Made by a program: the position numbers and the translations under genes. 64,000 bases of DNA, from positions 3,422,501-3,486,500 of the forward strand of contig NZ_JACJUV010000001.1 in the NCBI RefSeq assembly GCF_014218805.1, read 5' to 3'. A model generated the notes under the pieces. It did not search any database and was not told the DNA's origin. It was given only the letters and a program-made list of their open reading frames with translations. The DNA is from Teredinibacter franksiae. GTDB lineage: Bacteria > Pseudomonadota > Gammaproteobacteria > Pseudomonadales > Cellvibrionaceae. Positions within the stretch are counted from its first letter, which is position 1. The number at the start of each line of letters is the position of its first letter. Of the stretch, positions 58,301-64,000 are shown one piece after another.

Positions 58301-61300
58301 TGCCGTCGTTATCATCAACCGTGTAGGTAAAGGTTACGTCACGTGTAGCGGCATTGGCGAGGTCGTCAAAGTCGCCGTTGGGATTAAACGAGTAAGTGCC
58401 GTCGTTGTTAAAGGTCAAATTACCTTCAGCAACATCCGCGACTAGCGCGTAAGAGGTTGCGTTAATAGTGCCGTCGATATCGGTTGGTGTTGGAACGGCA
58501 TCGTTTAATGTTGTGTCTTGGTCTGTGCCGACTGACTCGTTGCCAGCGACCGGTGCGTCGTTAGTACCCGTAACGGTGATCGTAACGGTGGCGGTATTAC
58601 TGGTTGTGCCGTCGTTATCATCAACCGTGTAGGTGAAGGTGACGTCACGTGTTGCGGCATTGGCGAGGTCGTCGAAGTCGCCGTTGGGATTAAACGAATA
58701 GGTGCCGTCGTTGTTAAAGGTTAAATTCCCTTCAGCAACATCCGCCACTAATGCATAGGATGTGGCATTAATTGTGCCGTCCACATCGGTAGGAACAGGA
58801 GCCGCGTCATTTAAAGTTGTGTCTTGATCCGTACCAACACTTTCGTTGCCCGCAACCGGTGCGTCGTTTGTGCCGGTAACGGTGATCGTAACGGTAGCGG
58901 TATTACTGGTGGCTCCGTTGTTATCGTCAACCGTGTAGATAAACGTCACATCGCGTGTTGCGGCGTTGGCTAAATCGTCAAAATCGCCGTTGGGATTAAA
59001 CGAATAAGTGCCGTCGTTGTTAAAGGTCAAATTACCTTCAGCAACATCCGCGACTAGCGCGTAAGAGGTTGCGTTAATAGTGCCGTCGATATCGGTTGGT
59101 GTTGGAACGGCATCGTTTAATGTTGTGTCTTGGTCTGTGCCGACTGACTCGTTGCCAGCGACCGGTGCGTCGTTAGTACCGGTAACAGTAATGGTGATCG
59201 TAGCGGTATTGCTGGTTGTGCCGTTGTTATCATCAACCGTGTAGGTAAAGGTGACATCACGTGTAGCGGCGTTGGCTAAATCATCAAAATCGCCGTTGGG
59301 ATTAAATGCATAGGTGCCGTCATTATTAAATGTAAGCGCGCCTTCAGCGACATCGGCCACTAACGCATAGGATGTTGCATTAATAGTGCCGTCGACATCG
59401 GTTGGTGTTGGTACCGATTGAGAAGTTAAAGCAGTGTCCTGGTCGGTGCCAACCACGTCGTCGGTGGCCACGGGTGCATCGTTGGTTGCGTTAACGGTGA
59501 TAACCTGGCTGGTAAGCGAATCATTCAGGCCTGCCTCATCTTCAACAGTAATATCGAATGTTCCTGATGCCGTTTCTGAACCGTCATGAACAAACTTGAT
59601 TTCCCCCGCGTTGATTTGGCTAAGAGTAAATTCACCAGCGGTTGTGTCGTTACTGATAAGCTGAAATTCACCGTTGGTAATATTGGATACGGTAAATAGT
59701 AGATTGTCATCGTTGTCATCTGGATCTGTGGCAGAAATTTGGGCACTGGTGATAACCAGGAGATTGCCTTCATCAACGGTCAGGCTCGAGTTCCCAAGGC
59801 TTGGTGAGTTATTACTGGCTGTAATCTGCGTTGAAACATCAGAGGCTATTGTTTCGTGGGTTCCTTCATCATCTACGTAGGTAGCAAGAACTCGAAGGTA
59901 CTCACCATCATCTGATCCGGCGACCATGTAGGTAGCGCTATTCGAATTGCCAATATCTGACCAGTTTTTAACGCCGTCGCCACTACGTTGCCATTGGTAG
60001 GTTACCGCGCCAGAAACACCATCAGTGTCTGTTGGGCCTGCAGCCGTTAGTGTGTCTCCCTCGTTGGTAGTACCGGAAATTGTGAGCGTAGGAATATTGT
60101 TATCATCGGTATAGGTGAAGCTTAAAAGACCAATATCCGAATCACCGTCTGAATCCGTTAGTGTGTAGTCAAAATCGAGATTGGCAGGGCTATTATCTAA
60201 GACGCTAATTGAGTAGATGCGAAACGCATCAGCATTTGCGTTAGTTGTATCCCCAGTAAATACTAGATATTGAAAATCCCCGCTTACAGAAACGGTGCGG
60301 TTAGAATATATCGTAGAGCCACTTCCATCAGGTGAGCCGATAAGCGTACCCGATTGAACTGAGGCTCCCAATGAGTCGTAAGCTGTCCAAATAAGAGATT
60401 CCGAGTCGCCGAAGTTTGAGAATGTCGCCTGAAAAATTCGTGCGTCAGCGCCGAAATCGATAGCGAGCGCTTCGGTTTCGGCATTGATTGGGTCTACATC
60501 GCTATCGATGCCGTTATCACTAATATGGTCATCGCCATCCGAATAGCGTATCCCTAGGCCTGCAGAGCTGTCGTAGAGTTCTGGTAAAGTGTCATTAGGG
60601 TCTCCAAATGGGAGGGCGTCTGCATTTCCGAGATTTAGGGAGCCTGTGTCATAGTCGACCCCCATGCTATAACCATAGATTGTATAGTGGACATCTTCCC
60701 ACTCGAAATCACCACCTACGCCCACCATTGTGGGGGAGTATGTATAGGAGCCGTCCTGATTAAAGGTAATTACACCGTTTGTTGTCGTGATATCAAGATT
60801 GCCGTCTCCATCCCAAGAGCTGTAGGTGGTACTGTCATACTCAACCTGCGAAAGTGTTGCTGGTCCCGTACCTGGCGTATCTGCGCTAATACCTGATCCG
60901 CCCTCGCCTGTAATCACGTTACCCGATAAGGTTTCTCCTACAAAGAAACTGGCTGTGTCATCGGTGGCGATTGGAATTTCTGCTATTTGGGCGCTTACTA
61001 CAGAAACTGGCGCCTCTGAAGTGCCGGTATCATCGGTAAAGCTCGCAGAAACCCGAACAAATTTGCCCACATCTGCTGAGGTGAGCGTGTAATTTTGGTT
61101 TGAGCCGATATTTGTCCAGCTGCTTACGCCGTCGTCGCTGCGTTGCCATTGGTAAGTGATGGCTCCGCTTGTACCGTCTGCGTCCGTTACATTCCCTGAG
61201 ATGGTTTGGTCGATGGTTACCGTGCCACCTATAGATATGCTTGCGAGGCTGTTGATAGCATCAGATGGCGCTGAGTAGATGTTTTCTGTGTGCCCGGCAT

Positions 61301-63146
61301 CATCGGTGAATGTTGCGTTCACTCGTACATATTTACTCGCATCACCAGCGGTTAGTATATGGTTTGCACTGGTTGCGCCTGAAATATTACTCCAGGTGTC
61401 ATTGCCGTTGTCACTCTGTTGCCACTGGTAGCTGAAACTGCTGCCGGTGGTGCCATCTGCGTCGGTCGGTTGTGCGGCTGTAAGGGTGTCACCCTCGGAC
61501 TCGGTTCCAGAGAAGCTCAGCGTTGGTACGTTGTTACTATTATTGGTATTGACGAAAGTGAGGGTTGCAGCCTGAAGGTCGCCGTTGTCAGCATCATTGT
61601 CATCGACGGTATAGGTGAATACTTCGTTTGTTGTAAAATTGCCATCATTTGGATCGTATTGATAAGCGGTAACTTCCTGGATACGGAAGGAATCACCATC
61701 GGGTAACAAGGGAAGTATGTCTTCGGGTTCAAGGGCTATATAGCGAAAACTATCGTAGCCCAATAAAGGGTTGTCGAATAAGTCAACGCTTACAACACCG
61801 TCGGCATCGCCACTAAAGCTGCCACTATCTACTTCACTGAAATTGGAGGCGAAAAGGGTATAGTCCACATCTTCGCTGCTGCCTAAGGAGTTAAGGACGA
61901 GCTCTGCTCGCGTGTAATCTGCTCCCAGGTCAATCACTAGAACTTCGGCGTTATCGAGTTCATCGCTCCCGGAATCCGGGTTTCCTAAACCGGTAATACC
62001 CAGGTCGACCGTTACGCTTGCAGAACCTAGGTCCAAGTCGCTACTAAGAAATCCTGTGTGGTCGGCACCGTCTACATAACCATACAATACATAGGAGGCC
62101 TCCCAGTTTTGGTACTCTGCACTTGCGCTGGCACCATTGGAGGTAAAGGTGTAAGTACCGTCTCGATCCATTACCAGCGTGCCGTTATAGGCGTTGATGG
62201 TTATCTCATCGTCAACGAAGCTGCTATAAACGGTGCTATCGTATTCAACGGACACAATCTCACCGGGTGCCGACACAATGGTGTCTGCAATAACGCTAAT
62301 GCCGCCAGTACCGGTGATAACGTTGCCGGTGATGATTTCACCATGCCAGTAATTGGCGCTGTCATCGTTAGCCGTTATTGTTCCCAGCAAGCCCTGCCAG
62401 CTGGGGGCAAAAATAGCGGCTGTTTCAATAGTTCCGGTGGTATTTTCTAGGTGCCAATCGCCGCCCAGCTCTGTGTTGCCGGTTGGATCATTGGAAGCGG
62501 CAACATCTGCTTGGGTGAAGGTGGCAATGGTTTGGACCAATAGCTGGCCGTTGTTATTTGCAGCTAGGTCGCATCCGTAAAGTAGGATATCGGCGCTTTC
62601 GTCTAGTGCATTGTTCCAAGCTTGAAGAGGCTCTTGGTATTGCAGTACGGTTTGGCTGTCGAGGCGGGTAGAACCAATATTCAGTTGGCTTTCGTTACCG
62701 TGGCTGAGTACATGTACGCTTTTCACGCCAGCATATTGTGCGAGGATCAGCGACATCTGCTCTATGCCATCGCTGTCTTGCTCTAGAGTGAATACTTTGT
62801 AGTCGTTATCGCCATATGAGGCGGTAAGGTCGTCTATTAGTGAGTCGGACTTCTCAACGGAGGGGTCGGTAAAAATAATGTGGCCGGGGTAATGCTCACG
62901 CTCGTCGAGTTCTGTGCTCTCTGTAATTAGCGTATCTTCTGCTTTGCTGTCAGCCTCAATGTCGACAGCTTCTGGTAGTTCTAGAACGGAGAGGAGGTCC
63001 ACCTCGGCGGCTTCGCTATTGAGGTCGCTGGCGGCCAGTAGGTCGTCGTCAAGCAACACCATATCGGCAGTCGCGGAGAACATTAGCCGGTCTTCCAGCG
63101 GTTCCGCGATTACTCGTCTTCGATGTCTATTTTTGTGCTCGCGCAT
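49350..63146 (-). CDS. Giant LEPR-XLL/DUF4347 surface protein with 25 tandem 102-residue repeats
   Basis: 4598 residues. Order: a basic N-terminus with the LEPR-XLL-like motif AEPLEDRLMFSA (~14-25); a DUF4347 domain (~83-255; HIIFTDPSV, KSVHVLSHGNE, ADILLYGCDLA); irregular cadherin/Ig-like modules with repeated YQWQRSDDG blocks (~260-1220); 25 tandem repeats of 102 residues (~1224-3775), each from NDAPVAGNESVGTDQDTTLN to TSNTATVTITVTG and of VCBS/bacterial-Ig type; more Ig/cadherin-like modules (~3775-4390) including a putative-Ig module (PSWLSFDTNTRTFSGTP); an acidic Pro/Glu/Asp stretch; and a hydrophobic segment (~4522-4555, GIIIWALRAGSLFLTLFSMI) with a charged Lys/Glu-rich tail. No RTX nonapeptides were seen. 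Probably a cell-surface adhesin. Confidence 0.9.
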   Translation of the reverse strand: MREHKNRHRRRVIAEPLEDRLMFSATADMVLLDDDLLAASDLNSEAAEVDLLSVLELPEAVDIEADSKAEDTLITESTELDEREHYPGHIIFTDPSVEKSDSLIDDLTASYGDNDYKVFTLEQDSDGIEQMSLILAQYAGVKSVHVLSHGNESQLNIGSTRLDSQTVLQYQEPLQAWNNALDESADILLYGCDLAANNNGQLLVQTIATFTQADVAASNDPTGNTELGGDWHLENTTGTIETAAIFAPSWQGLLGTITANDDSANYWHGEIITGNVITGTGGISVIADTIVSAPGEIVSVEYDSTVYSSFVDDEITINAYNGTLVMDRDGTYTFTSNGASASAEYQNWEASYVLYGYVDGADHTGFLSSDLDLGSASVTVDLGITGLGNPDSGSDELDNAEVLVIDLGADYTRAELVLNSLGSSEDVDYTLFASNFSEVDSGSFSGDADGVVSVDLFDNPLLGYDSFRYIALEPEDILPLLPDGDSFRIQEVTAYQYDPNDGNFTTNEVFTYTVDDNDADNGDLQAATLTFVNTNNSNNVPTLSFSGTESEGDTLTAAQPTDADGTTGSSFSYQWQQSDNGNDTWSNISGATSANHILTAGDASKYVRVNATFTDDAGHTENIYSAPSDAINSLASISIGGTVTIDQTISGNVTDADGTSGAITYQWQRSDDGVSSWTNIGSNQNYTLTSADVGKFVRVSASFTDDTGTSEAPVSVVSAQIAEIPIATDDTASFFVGETLSGNVITGEGGSGISADTPGTGPATLSQVEYDSTTYSSWDGDGNLDITTTNGVITFNQDGSYTYSPTMVGVGGDFEWEDVHYTIYGYSMGVDYDTGSLNLGNADALPFGDPNDTLPELYDSSAGLGIRYSDGDDHISDNGIDSDVDPINAETEALAIDFGADARIFQATFSNFGDSESLIWTAYDSLGASVQSGTLIGSPDGSGSTIYSNRTVSVSGDFQYLVFTGDTTNANADAFRIYSISVLDNSPANLDFDYTLTDSDGDSDIGLLSFTYTDDNNIPTLTISGTTNEGDTLTAAGPTDTDGVSGAVTYQWQRSGDGVKNWSDIGNSNSATYMVAGSDDGEYLRVLATYVDDEGTHETIASDVSTQITASNNSPSLGNSSLTVDEGNLLVITSAQISATDPDDNDDNLLFTVSNITNGEFQLISNDTTAGEFTLSQINAGEIKFVHDGSETASGTFDITVEDEAGLNDSLTSQVITVNATNDAPVATDDVVGTDQDTALTSQSVPTPTDVDGTINATSYALVADVAEGALTFNNDGTYAFNPNGDFDDLANAATRDVTFTYTVDDNNGTTSNTATITITVTGTNDAPVAGNESVGTDQDTTLNDAVPTPTDIDGTINATSYALVADVAEGNLTFNNDGTYSFNPNGDFDDLANAATRDVTFIYTVDDNNGATSNTATVTITVTGTNDAPVAGNESVGTDQDTTLNDAAPVPTDVDGTINATSYALVADVAEGNLTFNNDGTYSFNPNGDFDDLANAATRDVTFTYTVDDNDGTTSNTATVTITVTGTNDAPVAGNESVGTDQDTTLNDAVPTPTDIDGTINATSYALVADVAEGNLTFNNDGTYSFNPNGDFDDLANAATRDVTFTYTVDDNDGTTSNTATVTITVTGANDAPIAGNESVGTDQDTILNDAVPVPTDIDGTINATSYALVSDVAEGNLTFNNDGTYSFNPNGDFDDLANAATRDVTFTYTVDDNDGTTSNTATITITVTGTNDAPVAGNESVGTDQDTILNDAVPVPTDIDGTINATSYALVADVAEGALTFNNDGTYAFNPNGDFDDLANAATRDVTFTYTVDDNNGTTSNTATVTITVTGTNDAPVAGNESVGTDQDTTLNDAVPVPTDIDGTINATSYALVADVAEGNLTFNNDGTYSFNPNGDFDDLANAATRDVTFIYTVDDNNGATSNTATVTITVTGTNDAPVAGNESVGTDQDTTLNDAAPVPTDVDGTINATSYALVADVAEGNLTFNNDGTYSFNPNGDFDDLANAATRDVTFTYTVDDNNGTTSNTATVTITVTGTNDAPVAGNESVGTDQDTTLNDAVPVPTDIDGTINATSYALVADVAEGNLTFNNDGTYSFNPNGDFDDLANAATRDVTFIYTVDDNNGATSNTATVTITVTGTNDAPVAGNESVGTDQDTTLNDAAPVPTDVDGTINATSYALVADVAEGNLTFNNDGTYAFNPNGDFDDLASAATRDVTFTYTVDDNNGTTSNTATITITVTGTNDAPVAGNESVGTDQDTVLNDAAPVPTDVDGTINATSYALVADVAEGNLTFNNDGTYSFNPNGDFDDLANTATRDVTFTYTVDDNDGTTSNTATVTITVTGTNDAPVAGNDSVGTDQDTVLNDAAPVPTDVDGTINATSYALVADVSEGSLTFNNDGTYAFNPNGDFDDLANAATRDVTFTYTVDDNNGTTSNTATITITVTGTNDAPVAGNESVGTGQDTILNDAAPVPTDVDGTINATSYALVADVAEGNLTFNNDGTYSFNPNGDFDDLANAATRDVTFTYTVDDNNGTTSNTATITITVTGTNDAPVAGNESVGTNQDTTLNDAVPVPTDIDGTINATSYALVADVAEGNLTFNNDGTYSFNPNGDFDDLASAATRDVTFTYTVDDNDGTTSNTATITITVSGNNDAPVAGNESVGTDQNTLLNDAAPVPTDIDGTINATSYALVADVAEGALTFNNDGTYAFNPNGDFDDLANAATRDVTFTYTVDDNDGTTSNTATVTITVTGANDAPVAGNESVGTDQDTTLNDAAPVPTDVDGTINATSYALVADVAEGALTFNNDGTYAFNPNGDFDDLANAATRDVTFTYTVDDNDGTTSNTATITITVTGTNDAPVAGNESVGTDQDTILNDAAPVPTDIDGTINATSYALVADVAEGNLTFNNDGTYSFNPNGDFDDLANAATRDVTFTYTVDDNDGTTSNTATVTITVTGTNDAPVAGNESVGTDQDTTLNDAVPTPSDIDGTINATSYALVADVAEGNLTFNNDGTYSFNPNGDFDDLASAATRDVTFTYTVDDNNGTTSNTATVTITVTGTNDAPVAGNESVGTDQDTTLNDAAPVPTDVDGTINATSYALVSDVAEGNLTFNNDGTYAFNPNGDFNDLANAATRDVTFTYTVDDNNGTTSNTATVTITVTGTNDAPVAGNESVGTDQDTTLNDAAPTPTDIDGTINATSYALVADVAEGNLTFNNDGTYSFNPNGDFDDLANAATRDVTFTYTVDDNNGATSNTATITITVTGTNDAPVAGNESVGTDQDTTLNDAVPVPTDIDGTINATSYALVADVAEGALTFNNDGTYAFNPNGDFDDLASAATRDVTFTYTVDDNDGTTSNTATITITVTGTNDAPVAGNESVGTDQDTILNDAVPVPTDIDGTINATSYALVADVAEGNLTFNNDGTYSFNPNGDFDDLASAATRDVTFTYTVDDNNGTTSNTATITITVTGTNDAPVAGNESVGTDQDTTLNDAVPVPTDIDGTINATSYALVADVAEGNLTFNNDGTYSFNPNGDFDDLANAATRDVTFTYTVDDNDGTTSNTATVTITVTGANDAPIAGNESVGTDQDTTLNDAAPVPTDVDGTINATSYALVSDVAEGNLTFNNDGTYSFNPNGDFDDLANAATRDVTFTYTVDDNDGTTSNTATVTITVTGTNDAPVAGNESVGTDQDTTLNDAVPTPTDIDGTINATSYALVADVAEGNLTFNNDGTYSFNPNGDFDDLASAATRDVTFTYTVDDDNGTTSNTATITITVTGTNDAPTLTSNNLSVDEGETVVINNTSFAATDFDTADNTLIFSVADINNGTFQLVADDSVVTSFSQQQIVNGEIKFVHNGSNNAPAYTVTVSDGNSTSLPTAATIIFNTVNDSSTISIAGTPTENQTLSANIIDDDGFTGESYQWQRSVDGTNWTNISGATNTTYTLVNTDVNQLVRVTASYTDGQGTLEQPVSSASTAITNVNQAGTVTLTGSATENQVLTANLTDDDGLSGSVNYQWQRSINGITGWNTITGATSENYTLADDDVNQYLRVVVSYVDDYGTAENITSAASTQVVNLNDAPITAEPISDQVATEDTPFIFTFSDTAFYDADGDNLIYAAQLSDTNPLPSWLSFDTNTRTFSGTPTTNADGGNYSVQLLADDGSGNPATIDFNVQVNVVNDAPTTSGITDISALEDQQASIVDLLAAFQDEETADANLTLQIVSNSNLQLFEAATIDTASGQLQLTYANNQYGDSTITVRAEDAQGVTVEASLTITVAPMNDAPQASELSGISLVSGTTTENQVDLSGVFSDIDENDVLTYSVASNSNTELVQVTAIDSETQQIILGLSPQLSGDSILVIRATDSQGAFAETTLVVSIDPAPVIELPIDDVLPETPDTSLPETPIDQPEDDQPEEDITDPIVDDMPTTENNGYNDFVQLANTTNGNQTVFVAEGQADYSQQRDDSPKVRSSQQISESVEFNSSLASPSSFNSFNSGYLSDQDVADFNNELRKLKQDMQEIIDDEAEQSAIYKGISLSVTTGIIIWALRAGSLFLTLFSMIPIWKGMDPLPVITNLQRRLDTEKQKRDQQEEDKQRKEVGYMFDRGSEN
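51823..59475. repeat. Tandem array of 25 x 306-bp units
   Basis: Marker sequence gcgtcgtt... recurs every 306 bp from 51823; the distance to the last marker at 59476 is 7653 bp = 25 x 306 + 3. The extra codon lies in the unit nearest 59.4 kb, the first in the protein. Units are nearly identical in protein and differ mainly by scattered, recurring synonymous variants, so the array looks homogenised and shuffled rather than simply decayed. All frames opposite to it are shadows. Confidence 0.95.
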
Positions 63147-63459
63147 AATTGGTGGTCATTTTCATAGGTAAAACGTGAAAATACTGCTCGCCGGACGCAG
63201 AACCGATATAGAAAACATCTCCTTTGTTGGATATCTGTTCTGGCTTCCCACTCCCGAATAGGGCGCGTAATCTCCCTTACACCTGTGCGAAAAACAATCT
63301 AACATGTCATTGTTGCGCACAAATCCACATAACACTATGTTTTTATAGGTAATATAGCGAATTGTTATTTTTAATTGCTTTTTTAGTTGCTCACACAAAG
63401 TACTGTTTAAACGTTTGAACTTCCGCATGCGCTGATGCCATGGCTTAACCTGAGATTTC
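63147..63459. other. Intergenic region upstream of the giant gene
   Basis: 313 bp between the adaptor gene stop and the giant gene start, both on the minus strand. An 88-codon frame here has no recognisable features and is rejected. The AT-rich part around 63320-63400 is the likely place of a promoter for the giant gene, but no box could be assigned with confidence. Immediately before the ATG, the minus strand has only a weak purine-rich ribosome site. Confidence 0.4.
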
Positions 63460-64000
63460 TTAGCTGCCTAAAAGCGCCGATTGGTTGCGAACGTCGGGAA
63501 AGGATACCTTGCACTTGAGGCCGCTCGGCAGGTCGAGTAAAGGGTTGGGGATGCTAAGGCTCACGCCAAAGGTATTACTGGGGGCGTCTATCACTTTATC
63601 TACTTGATCCACTTTGGCATTGTAAAAGCTGCGGGCAATGTTTAGCTCCGGGGTCACCACCGCATTCATGCCAAGCTTGATTTTGCCGTAGAAGTGAGCA
63701 GGCACGAACACCTCAACCTTTAGTGGGTTGAGTTGTGCAATTTGCAGGATAGGCTCAAAGTAAATGTGTTCTCCAGGTTCCTTGTAGCGTTCTACAACCA
63801 CACCTTCAATTGGGCTGGTAATGGTTTTTTGCGAGAGGTCTGCCAAAGCACGCTTATATTCCATTTCGGCTTGCCGTTTTCTATCCTTTGCTTGCTGTAG
63901 TTGCTGGGCGGCGAGTTCATATTCGGTTTTAACCTTATCCAGCTCGGCGTAGGAGGCCGCTTTTTTATCGTAAAGATCTTGTACGCGTTTAAGGTTTCTT
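63460..64000 (-). CDS. Periplasmic adaptor (membrane-fusion) subunit, partial
   Basis: The gene runs off the window; about 180 C-terminal residues are visible. The order is: the second helix of a coiled-coil hairpin (VQDLYDKKAASYAELDKVKT onward, with LQQAKDRKRQAEMEYKRAL), the second half of the lipoyl domain (TITSPIEGVVVERYKEPGEH), and a beta-barrel domain (PLKVEVFVPAHFYGKIKLGM, LDLPSGLKCKVSFPDV). This is the HlyD/RND adaptor architecture linking an inner-membrane transporter to an outer-membrane channel. There is no long C-terminal extension. Whether it serves an RND pump or a type I secretion system for the giant protein depends on genes beyond 64000. Confidence 0.85.
   Translation of the reverse strand, partial: RNLKRVQDLYDKKAASYAELDKVKTEYELAAQQLQQAKDRKRQAEMEYKRALADLSQKTITSPIEGVVVERYKEPGEHIYFEPILQIAQLNPLKVEVFVPAHFYGKIKLGMNAVVTPELNIARSFYNAKVDQVDKVIDAPSNTFGVSLSIPNPLLDLPSGLKCKVSFPDVRNQSALLGS

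Noticed and set aside
49350..63146. CRISPR array interpretation of the regular repeat
   Set aside because: The 306-bp unit is entirely coding in one frame and has no unique spacers.
63162..63428. 88-codon minus-strand frame upstream of the giant gene
   Set aside because: It has no motif, no hydrophobic signal and poor ribosome site, and it lies where the promoter of the giant gene is expected.

Overview
The window looks like chromosomal DNA from a marine or saprophytic gammaproteobacterium of the Cellvibrionaceae type (Saccharophagus, Teredinibacter and relatives). This is an inference. It rests on a secreted pectate lyase with long polyserine linkers, a conserved gammaproteobacterial rpoN/lpt/kds block beside ibaG-murA-hisG-hisD, a fatty-acid cis/trans isomerase, and a giant LEPR-XLL/DUF4347 repeat protein. 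No rRNA, tRNA or CRISPR array was seen.

Layout. Positions 1-5.9 kb are an accessory stretch with low coding density: the truncated right end of an IS66 element, a polyserine pectate lyase lipoprotein, a GNAT acetyltransferase, an NTF2-like lipoprotein and a broken IS630 transposase, separated by long empty intervals. Positions 6-9.9 kb hold a DUF2141 plus carotenoid-oxygenase operon divergent from a NarL-type histidine kinase/response regulator pair, with a striking 49-bp near-palindrome between them. Positions 9.9-14.5 kb hold small accessory genes (double thioredoxin protein, NTF2-like, four-helix membrane protein, VOC protein, decayed barrel fragment, surface-antigen barrel).

Positions 14.5-30.6 kb form one long minus-strand series: yrbG-like exchanger, kdsD, kdsC, lptC, lptA, lptB, rpoN, ptsN, rapZ, npr, mgtE, darP, cti, then a polyamine-type binding protein and a membrane histidine kinase. 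It covers LPS inner-core sugar synthesis and LPS transport, sigma-54 and the nitrogen PTS, Mg2+ import and membrane stress. Positions 30.9-36.4 kb run on the plus strand: mlaC, ibaG, murA, hisG (short form), hisD, dsbB and an AlkD-like gene. The usual mlaF/E/D/B genes are absent here, as is hpf between rpoN and ptsN.

Positions 36.5-43.9 kb hold a DUF1501/DUF1800 pair, a small membrane protein, a CBM9-like/DUF5916 outer-membrane protein and an EamA transporter. Positions 43.9-47.5 kb encode a di-haem fumarate reductase/succinate dehydrogenase (C-A-B order) ending in a clear terminator. The last 16 kb is dominated by a 4598-residue surface protein with 25 tandem 102-residue repeats (306-bp DNA units). 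A membrane diguanylate cyclase follows 11 bp downstream in the same operon, and a periplasmic adaptor subunit (cut by the window edge) lies upstream. The giant protein-diguanylate cyclase operon, the binding-protein/kinase pair behind cti and the 49-bp palindrome are the most interesting leads.
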